DNA of 64,000 bases. It comes from Echinometra lucunter (lineage: Eukaryota > Echinodermata > Echinoidea > Camarodonta > Echinometridae). A model generated the notes under the pieces. It worked only from the letters and a program-made list of their open reading frames with translations, made no database searches and was not told where the DNA came from. A program made the translations under genes and the position numbers. Positions within the stretch are counted from its first letter, which is position 1; the number at the start of each line of letters is the position of its first letter. The stretch is from assembly GCA_029962745.1 (NCBI GenBank), contig CM057151.1, positions 9,797,142 to 9,861,141 of the forward strand, given 5' to 3'. Of this stretch, positions 32,480 to 41,801 are shown one piece after another.

Positions 32480-34510
32480 TGTATATAATATAATCTACGG
32501 ACAAAACTGTGCTTTAATGAATGAACGTCTGCGGTACACAATGTGGTGATAGCGGTCAGAAGGGGCCCCAAATAGGTCAAAATATTGAGCTTGATTAGCG
32601 AAAAAAGTAACTTCATGAAACCTGAATTATGAATGACCACTACCACACCCAGACACTCCAAATTAATGTGAAAAACCTAATTTATTAGTGCACTATAATA
32701 ATAATACGATAACTTTGAGAAAATGAGCTAGATTAGCAAAACGCCCTTAATGTCAAAACGTCCGCTCATTTGTGTACAGCGAGAGAAAATGATAAGTTTA
32801 AGACAATTGGCTAGATTAGAAAATAACCTGTTGAAACCTGGTGGAAATTCTAAAGCATGACCCCCTGTGTCATAATAAATGACCCATGCCAGACATTTTT
32901 AGGGGTGGGTTGTGCCCAATGAAGGCCTCAAAAATAATGTCATTCATAGTGCACAGTGAGAAGATGAGAACTCTGAGACAATGGACTAGATTAGCAAAAC
33001 AAAGTTACCCCGTGAACCCTGGTGAAAATTGTAAATTCTGAATCCATGCATGAATGACCCCCCCCCCCCCCCCCGTCAGACTTTGTCAGTGGTGGATTGA
33101 GCGCGCCAGACGCCCCAAAATGATGTCAAAACGCCCATTCATTAATGCACAGTGAGAAGATTATAACTTTGAGACAATGAACTAGAATTAGTCAAACAAA
33201 TTAACCCCTTGACACCTGGTGGAAATTGTAAAGCATGAATCCCTAAATACATGGATGACCCCACCAGATAATTTTAGTGGTCGGTATACCCACTAGATGC
33301 CCTCAAAATAATTTCAAAACCCCCATTTATTTGTGCTCAATGGGAAGATGATAACTTTAAGACAATGAACTAGATTTGAAACCTGGTGGAAATTGTCAAT
33401 CACGACTCCCTAAATACATGGATGACCCCGCCGGACAATTTGAGTGGTCGGTATACCCGCTAAGCGCCCCCCCCCCCAAAAAAAAAAATGATGTCAAAAC
33501 GCCCATTCATTAATGCACAGAGAGAAGATTATTACTTTGAGACAATGAACTAGAATTAGTCAAACAAAGTAACCCATTGAAACCTTGTTGAAATTGTAAA
33601 GCATGAATCCCCAAATACATGAATGACCCCCGCCAGACTTTATCAGGGTTTGTGTGTGCCCGACGGACGCCCCCAAAATAATGTCAAAACGCCCATTTTG
33701 TTAGGGCAAAATATGAAGATGATAACTTTGAGACAATGAACTAGATAAGTAAAACAAAGTAACCCCATGACACCTAGTGGAAATTGTGAAGCATGACTCC
33801 CTAAATACACGGATGACCCCGCCGGACAATTTTAGTGGTGGGTGGATATACGCGCTAGATGCCCCCAAAATAATTTCGAAACCCACATTTATTTATGCTC
33901 AATGAGAAGATGATAATTTTAAGACAATGAGCTAGATTAATAAAACATAGTAACGCCACGAAACCTGGTATAAATTGTGAATCATGACTCCATGCATGAA
34001 TGACCCCCGCCAGATTTTTTCAGTGTTGGTGTGTGCCCGACGGACGCCTCCTAAATAATGTCAAAACGCCCATTTCGTATATAAGGGCACAATGAGAAGA
34101 TGATAACTTTGAGACAATGAACTAGATTAGTCAAACAAAGTAACCCCATGAAACCAGGTGGAAATTGAAAAGCATGACTATCTGTATCATGGATGACCTC
34201 CGCCAGATATTTTAAGTGGTAAGTTGTGCCCGCCAAGCGCCCCAAATAATGTTAAAAACATCCATTTCGTTAGTGCACAATCATGGCAACAAAAAGATAA
34301 TAACAATAATGACTATATTCTGGATTTTTATAGCACCTGATACATTTTGGCAATGTGTCTAACCACTTAACAGAGAAATATTATTACCCCGACCATCAGA
34401 TTCAGGTTTGCCTACGCACAATGTATGCACCTTCTCCACTTCCTCGGGAGCCTTCCAGCCAGGCGTCTTTTAGAGAAGATGACAACTCTGAACTAGATTA
34501 GCAAAAGAAA
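32480..34510 (+). repeat. ~190-bp satellite array, about nine degenerate units
   Basis: Units carry gataactttgagacaatgaa-ctagattag, aaacctggtggaaattgt, catggatgacccc-gccaga and aatgtcaaaacgcccattc. Phase markers (…gagacaatgaactag) fall near 32715, 32800, 32973, 33168, 33359, 33538, 33728, 33917, 34108 and 34480. Most spacings are ~190 bp, with some truncated. The array is interrupted at 34272-34471. Confidence 0.8.
34272..34471 (+). mobile_element. SINE-like insertion inside the satellite
   Basis: The satellite unit breaks after gtgcacaat and resumes at gagaagatgacaac 200 bp later. The inserted piece begins with an A-rich ataataacaataat stretch and contains ggatttttatagcacctga and atattattaccccg, like the 'tttatatagcgc … attattacccc' repeats of marine invertebrates. 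The family is not certain. Confidence 0.5.
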
Positions 34511-34514
34511 GTAC

Positions 34515-35078
34515 GCAAAAAGAGTCGCTCTTTCATGTCTTTTGTCTCATTTTTGCTCAGTATGGAAAATACATGCTGATGTATTTTCCCTCCTTCTGTG
34601 TGAATGAAGTCGTAAACACCGTCATGAAGCATATCACAATTCTCGTAAATATATCCTTTTTCAAACATAATGCTAAAACACGCATTCATTATTTGTGTTG
34701 ATAATGAAACAGAAAGATATCGATGCATATGCAAATTTTTGACATAAAATATGCAAATTTGGGCATAAATTTTCATTTTTCTCAAAAACTATTGCTCAAA
34801 TTGTACTAATAACGTTCCAATCGATTTCTCCTATGAAATCACATTGAAAAATGTATATATTTATGTTTGTACGATGTCCAGGTCCAAGAATATGGCAATC
34901 CCTGATTTTCATTAAAAATCCAAGATGGCCGCCAAAATGGAAGATTTTGAACCGCATGGGTCACGATTTGGCAATGGGAACATAAAAAAATCATTAAATT
35001 GACACTTCAGGCATTACAAAGTTGGTTAAAAAATGTACTCCGATGGTGCACGTGGACCCCTATTTCCGACTAGACTAA
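34515..35078 (-). repeat. Right inverted arm of the foldback-like element
   Basis: Reverse-complement partner of 31090-31640, diverged by substitutions as well as indels. Confidence 0.75.
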
Positions 35079-35722
35079 CTGCAGTCTATGTCAGTCATTA
35101 CTGGGGGGCTTTCAGAAAAGGAATAAAAGAAGATTCAGTGGGTTATTGCAATGAGTCATGTGCGTTGAGATGTTAGTGGTTTTGTTAGGCATGCTTGAAG
35201 TTCCCCCTCCCCCTCTTTAGACATTAGCATAAAAATGGTATACAAAATGAACAGGTCTATACAGGGGATAAAATGCTCCTAATGTGCACAATGAATGCAG
35301 TGAGATGTCAAATAGACCGGTTTACTATTGTATTCAAAGTAACCCTTGGTTACCGACTATTCAGTTCACCTGTTATGCATTATGGCATGGAATCCAGTTT
35401 GCATACATTAGTTGTTGCTATATTGGGCAATCCTCGGACAAGCTTATTAGTTGTCAAGAGAAACTTTTGTTCAACAGCTATGCATAAAATTAGTAGACCG
35501 GTCTATTGGAAATTGGCTCCAATGACAAGATATATTTGGTCATTAAACCTGCTTTAGCGAACACCTGCATAAAACCATACTAAGACAACTTCTTTGTTGT
35601 TGTTTTCTTCGATCATTATTCTCATTAACATCTGAACTGAACAACATGTGCACGAACGCTGTCTGCTTGAAAATACCTCTACCTCCCTTGAGCTATAATC
35701 ATGTACAGGTGTCACTTTATTC
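35079..35722. other. Region downstream of the GPCR stop
   Basis: Non-coding, with a probable small palindromic MITE at 35310-35512. It would hold the GPCR 3' UTR (- strand). An AATAAA hexamer on the - strand (35721-35716) starts one base after the stop codon. Confidence 0.5.
35310..35512. mobile_element. Probable palindromic MITE (AATAGACCGGTTTACTA ends)
   Basis: aatagaccggtttactattg at the left and ttagtagaccggtctatt at the right are inverted. The interior is non-coding. Boundaries are approximate and no clear target duplication is seen. Confidence 0.45.
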
Positions 35723-36082
35723 TTAAACCTGATCATCAAGATTTATCGTTTTCTGTGATAGAGAGATACCGTGATTTGAAATCGTCTCCATGGAGGGCAA
35801 ACCGGTATCGCGGCAGAAAATTAACCGGAAGAAGTAGATGTAACCCTGGCGAAAGTTGGGATTGGTAGCGGCATAGATGACACAGTTAATACTGCTGTTC
35901 GTGTGCGCCAAGAGAGCTGAGAAGATGTAGATATTCCTATGCGCCACGGTGTTGCGATCGATGATCACGGTGAGAGTATAAGGTGTCCACATTGAGATAA
36001 AGACAATGATGATAATGAGTACCGATCTGACCAGTCGCATGTCGTTAGAGTGTCTTGGAGATACGCCGTCTTCTTTAGCAAC
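35723..36082 (-). CDS. GPCR coding exon 4 (TM6, TM7, C-tail)
   Basis: A 360-bp phase-0 exon after acceptor gatacag. TM6 is RSVLIIIIVFISMWTPYTLT, TM7 ends SSINCVIYAATNPNFRQGY, followed by a short tail with a cysteine (IFCRD) that could be lipidated, and TAA. Confidence 0.9.
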   Translation of the reverse strand, partial: VAKEDGVSPRHSNDMRLVRSVLIIIIVFISMWTPYTLTVIIDRNTVAHRNIYIFSALLAHTNSSINCVIYAATNPNFRQGYIYFFRLIFCRDTGLPSMETISNHGISLSQKTINLDDQV

Positions 36083-39000
36083 CTGTATCAGTACCATACA
36101 TAACAGCGTTATACATGTATTATGCGTTCAGTTGGGATCGATGCTTTTACCAGTGCATAAGACAATTCACTTTTTAGGGTGAAGTGACTTGCTGATGGTG
36201 AAAAGTGTTCGTTACCCCATTAAAATTTATTTTAGAGATCCTTATAAAAGTAATGTACCACTAGTATTGCTTTCATCCCTGACATAAAGCTATAAACAGA
36301 ATAAAAAGAAGAAATTCGGAATGTTTTTGCAATCCAAACACGTCTTCAGATGAATCTGAAAAAAAAAAAAATCAGTACTCTGATAAATTTACCTTTGATG
36401 GTAAACATCGGCCGCAAAATGTCCATTTGTGTTGTTATCCATCGTGATTTTCGACCATACGCCGAAATTTCTATTACATGGATCTACGGACCGAAAATCC
36501 GGACTATATTATTTCAAACATATTAAATTCAGCCTCTAAGCTTTTCAATAACCTCCCAGCCAACATCCGATTAGAAAAAAAGCCCGGCAGCATTTGCACG
36601 ATTTCTATCTCTTACCTAAACCCATCAACCCACTCCACCCTTTTCTTTGGTTATCGGTTCAATCTTTAAATCTCATCCATATATGTTTTTATTTATTCTT
36701 ATTTCAAATATTTTTTTTCTTATATTACTTTTCATTTGATATCTAGTTTTTTTTTCTTCAGGTTTTATTGCTTTTGTTTAAGTTATTTTGATTCATTGTT
36801 ATTCCAATTATGTTCTGTTTTCATATATTTGTTTTGTATTTCTTGTATCGTTATGTTTGTTTTCTGTTCACGGCCTTGCTGAAAAGCAGCTTTTAGCTGA
36901 TGGCAGGTTTTTACCCGTGATTAAATAAAATAAATACAAATACAAATACAGTGCTCTAACTACGAAGTTACGCCGATCTTGCCTTGAACTTTACAAAATA
37001 ATGACAATGCGTAGTTATGTCTTGGATGATCTTGCCTTGAACTCTACAAAATAATGACAATGCGTAGTTATGTCTTGGATGATCTTGCCTTGAACTCTAC
37101 AAAATAATGACAATGCGTAGTTATGTCTTGGATGATCTTGCCTTGAACTCTACAAAATAATGACAATGCGTAGTTATGTCTTGGATGATTTCTTACCCTG
37201 CTAAGTCTCGCTGATGATTTCCAGGCATGGTAATAGATACGGACATAGCTGTAGATGATGAAACAGAGTGGCACGCCATAGCCCATGCTGGTGAAAAAGA
37301 TGGTGTAGGAGTAGTCAATGGCCATATCAGCAGTGCAGACCATGGTCTTCCAGTCAAACTGATGATCACCCCAGCCTATGATGTTAGGCATGTCGATGAG
37401 GAAACAGATGAGCCACATGGCTAAGAGCATGACCGGTACCGTCCGGCGGTTGTAGATGTAACGGTACTTGGCCCAGTGGCAGATGATGACATAGCGATTG
37501 ACGCCAATGGCAGCGATGTTCCACATGGAGCATGTGCAGCTAAAGGTACAGAATGTCAAGAAAAAGGTGATTTTGCTGTACCTACGCTAATCAAGTTTAA
37601 GCCAAAAACTTTATTCCACCACTGCTAATTACGAACTGACTGTTCAATTCATCAGTTAGCAAGAAGTTCGAACGATAATTTTCAAAAGCTCAAAAGTTCA
37701 GAGTTTATTTTTCCACTTGATAATTATATATATTTTTAAAAATCCATATACATACATCATAGCAGACATAAAACAGTACTAAAATAAATTCATCAATGAG
37801 ACAAGTGCATATACACGCATAAAATAGTCAATAATTTACATTAAATACACATAATACATCAAAATAGAAATGAGTTGTGGATGAATTAAAGATAATTGGT
37901 ACATGTATATCTCAGCAATGTCAACCCAAGAAAACAAATGTATTTTTAATTGTTAGCAGAGCTATCCGATTAGCATAAGAATGTTTAACATGTGGTTGTG
38001 CGGAGTATAGTAATGCGGAGTCAGGGACCATTCAGAAATCACTGACCTCGTTCGACACGCAGCAGAAAGGATTTCTTTCTAAATAGCTCTCGCTTCTTCT
38101 TCCCCTTCATGCGTACAATTAAGGTGGTTTTATGAGCTTCGATTCGTGATACTAGTTATAATGACTAATAAAGCATAATCAGGAACTGGGTCACAGGTTA
38201 GATGCTGAGGTTCCTAATACTTCTCAACAGCTGAACAGTTTGGAGCTTTAACCCCGGTATTTGTGAGTAACGCTATCAAAGAAGCTTTTGGATTATTTAA
38301 GCAGTACGTTGACTCTTCATCAGTTGCTGAAGTCAAAGAAGACAAAGAGAGAAAGCTCTCTGCTGCTTCGACGGAGGTGCAACAATTAAAAAGGGCGTCT
38401 GAGTTGTCCTTTCGTTCAAGGGTAATAAGGTTCAATACGAGTTTCACTCCAATCTACAAAAGAAGGTGGAAAAGGGAGTGGCTCTACGGGAAGAAGGCAA
38501 ACAGGTTTCAGCCCTTTCATTGCTTAAGGAGGGCATCGCTGATATATAAACTAGAGAAAGAAGTTGATAAGACTCGCTGACAAATCTAATGCAGGGGGTA
38601 GGTTAGTGAATGATATTGAGTGGTGGTTTTTATGTTGGTATATAAAGTTGAATGAGAGTTAAGATGTTAGATGCGTGCCTGGAGAGTGAACTTGTTCATT
38701 CATTTGAATCTCTGAATGCCATGTGTGCACCATCAGGCCTACCCTTCGTCGCTGTCCGATGACGACTTTTTGTGATTAGAGGGGATATCTCGCCGGCCTG
38801 GAAACTATAGTTCGCGACTAGTTCGTGACTCGAGTCTCCGCTCTCCGCGAGACTAGCCGGGTCTCTGGGGAGTCGCGGGGAAATTTAAACATGTTCGATT
38901 TTTGGAGACTTTTTCCAGTCTCCAGCAGGTCTCGGAGACGTCTCCGCGACGTCTCCATCAATTTATCCGTGACGTGGGGGCGACGTCTCCGCCGGTGAGA

Positions 39001-41168
39001 TACGGCCTTTAATTTCGCTCTCCGTTTTGTTGAGGTGGTTTTTGTTTTGGGGAGAGGAGCGAGTGTGATGGATGCCCGTTATTATGACTGCAGTGGGATA
39101 TCATAGATTGAAATTCTCAGCAAAACTTTGTTCAGAAATAATTTCAAATGATACATTTTTTTAAATGTCTAGAATAATTGGGCGTATATTAGCCCCCCCC
39201 CCAAATGTTATTCCATTTCGGAATGTTTTGCGATAAAAATACGTGCATGCAGAAACTGAAAACAACATATCCATCAAATTCAAATCAAAATGGCAGCAAT
39301 TTCAGGATTATCTCTGATCTATATTCCCTTCAGTAACAAAATACATGTACATTGCTTTAGAAACAAACACTTGAGCTTGAGTGAATGTCCTCAAGATGAA
39401 TAAACAGTTCATTTTATAAATTATATGCTAATTCATGAAATGAGCAACGGCGCATGCATAGAGAGAAGTGGAAAATGACCAGAGAAGTGAGAACATCTGA
39501 TACTTGAGTCAAGTACTGCATCGCATATTTTGAATAGATACTGTAAATTGCTATATCGAGGAGGCGAGCGCATTTCATAAAGTCGACATGCCTTTAGCGA
39601 ATAGATCGTGCACGGCTAATCGTCTACTGGGATTGACGAGATATACTATCTCACAGAGGCGAAAAATTATTTTATTTGACAGATTTTTTTTTAAATATAG
39701 AAATTACCACAACTGAATCATTATTCAAGTCCGGCCCGCAACAGGGTTTAGCGGGAGGTAGGGGGGGGGGGGGGAAGAGCAGGACCTGCCGTCGTAAGAA
39801 AAAAAAAAAACTAGGCTCATCTCTATAATTCATAAGTCATGAATAGCGCTTAGGGGGGGTCTTATTTCTGATAATGAACCATGAATTATGTTTAATTAAA
39901 GTAATCAACGTAAAAGTGGTAGGCTATCTTGTTTCTTGAACTTTCTATACGTGTAAATGCATATATACCAGCCATACATTACTGTTGTTGTTCAGCTTTT
40001 TGGCCTGCGATTTGGCTCCGAATATTGACGCCATCTGCGTGTGGGGTTCTGTAATCTTTTCAATATATTAGGTTATTTTCAGTTTTGATTTTGACAAGGT
40101 GCTCACAGCTGCGAGGTCAGTGACGGTTCTTCCACTTAATATTTTTTGAGGTTACATCATCTGGACAGTCCGGCTCTGTGCGTCGAGCAGACCTCCTGGT
40201 CTAGAGAGACAGAGGCCTAGTCCACTCTGATGCTATTATATGGAAGGGACCAATGCGCCGAAACCTGTAATGGACTCCTCTAAGCCGGCATATGAAAAGA
40301 ACAAACAACAAACAAACAAACAAGCGAACGGACGAACAAAATACATAACTAAACAAAACAAAACAAATTGAATAATAATAATAATAATAACGTCTTATTT
40401 ACCCAGGGTAACTACTTCAGTTTTTCAAATGATCTCCCAGCGGGCCCTAGGTAACATATGATATATTATCATTACCCTTCTCTATTCTTATATGCCAAGC
40501 GCCTGGCTAGAAGGCAGAAGGTCATATTTTTGTAAGTCTTTGGTATGACTCGGCCGGGGATAGAACTCCCGTTCATGAGGCGGACGCTCTATCAATTGAG
40601 CCAACATGCCCGGTTTGAAGCAAGGGATGAAACAGAACTGCTCAAAAAGCAGGTATACAGCTGCAAGACAAATCAAAGAAAATATGACATACCTGTCCAG
40701 CATTCAAAAAAAGGTGTTCCCCATCTATGTTAGGTATGTATTAAAACAACTTAAAGTTGATTTATTTATCACGTGCTTCGAAAAACGGAATCACAGTTGT
40801 CATTATGCTACGAAATAAAATGACTTTATGGTACTTTTGTACTTTTTTTCTTTTGCATGATTTTCGATTTCCCTGGAAGACTGTATCATGTTGGGTGATT
40901 TTCCTCTCACTCCTTTTTATTTCAACCTGAAAAATTATTTCCCTCTGTCAGAAATAATGCGAAGCCCATCATACTTTTCATTTCTTTTTCCTTTTCTTGT
41001 TTATTTTGTTTTCTTACCTTTTATATTATGAGTGATAAGTATAAGTTTTACAATGATCCTTATTTGCTTTCAGTTGTCTTTTATTACTTTTTTTTCTCAC
41101 GCTTGTAATGTATGTGGTAATATATTATTGTGCTATTGTGCTACTACCGACTACTACCACCACTTATA

Positions 41169-41216
<48 letters not shown>

Positions 41217-41224
41217 CACTACTG

Positions 41225-41284
<60 letters not shown>

Positions 41285-41516
41285 AGTACTACTATTACTA
41301 CTAATACCACCACCATTTACTACAACTACTACTACTTCTACGACGACTGCTGCTACTACTACTAAAACCAATACTGCAGCAACTACTACAACGACTACGA
41401 CTACAGCTATACAAGAACTACAAAAACACAATTTTATATTACTGCCACGGCTACTACCACAGCTACTACTGCAGCTACTACTATTACTATTACTGCTGCT
41501 AATTCTACGACGACTA

Positions 41517-41561
<45 letters not shown>

Positions 41562-41763
41562 CACTACTACTACTACTACTACCTCTACTACTACCACTAC
41601 TACCACCACCACTACTACCACTACTACAACTACCACCACTACTACTACTACTACCACTTCTACCACTACCACTACCACTACCACTACAGCTACAGCTACT
41701 ACTACCACCACTACCACTACTACTACTACTACTACTACCACTACCACTACCACCACTACTACT

Positions 41764-41801
<38 letters not shown>

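Larger units (their letters stand above)
25375..32789 (+). repeat. 7.4-kb duplicated segment, copy B
   Basis: Counterpart of 17435-24874. It continues beyond 32789 into the satellite and the right inverted arm, so copy B looks like the complete version. Its protein-like relic reads further in one frame than copy A. Confidence 0.9.
31090..35078. mobile_element. Foldback-like composite element with ~550-bp inverted arms
   Basis: The left arm 31090-31640 and right arm 34515-35078 are inverted copies. The outermost bases are ttagtctagtttgaaatagg and cctatttccgactagactaa; shared blocks include ggggtccacgt, gccatcttggat, aaatttatgcccaaatttgc and cacagaaggagggaaaatac. The arms differ by many substitutions, so they are old. 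Between them lie a retropepsin relic (31740-32450) and a ~190-bp satellite (32480-34510). No target duplication was found. It may be a foldback transposon that captured retroelement and satellite DNA, or a chance inverted pair. Confidence 0.6.

Noticed and set aside
36975..37186. CRISPR-like array of 53-bp repeats
   Set aside because: The units are contiguous without spacers and lie in an animal gene intron; this is a minisatellite.
40545..40615. tRNA gene on the - strand
   Set aside because: A-box and a drifted B-box are present, but there is no proper acceptor stem, and the sequence continues into a SINE body with an (ATT)n tail.
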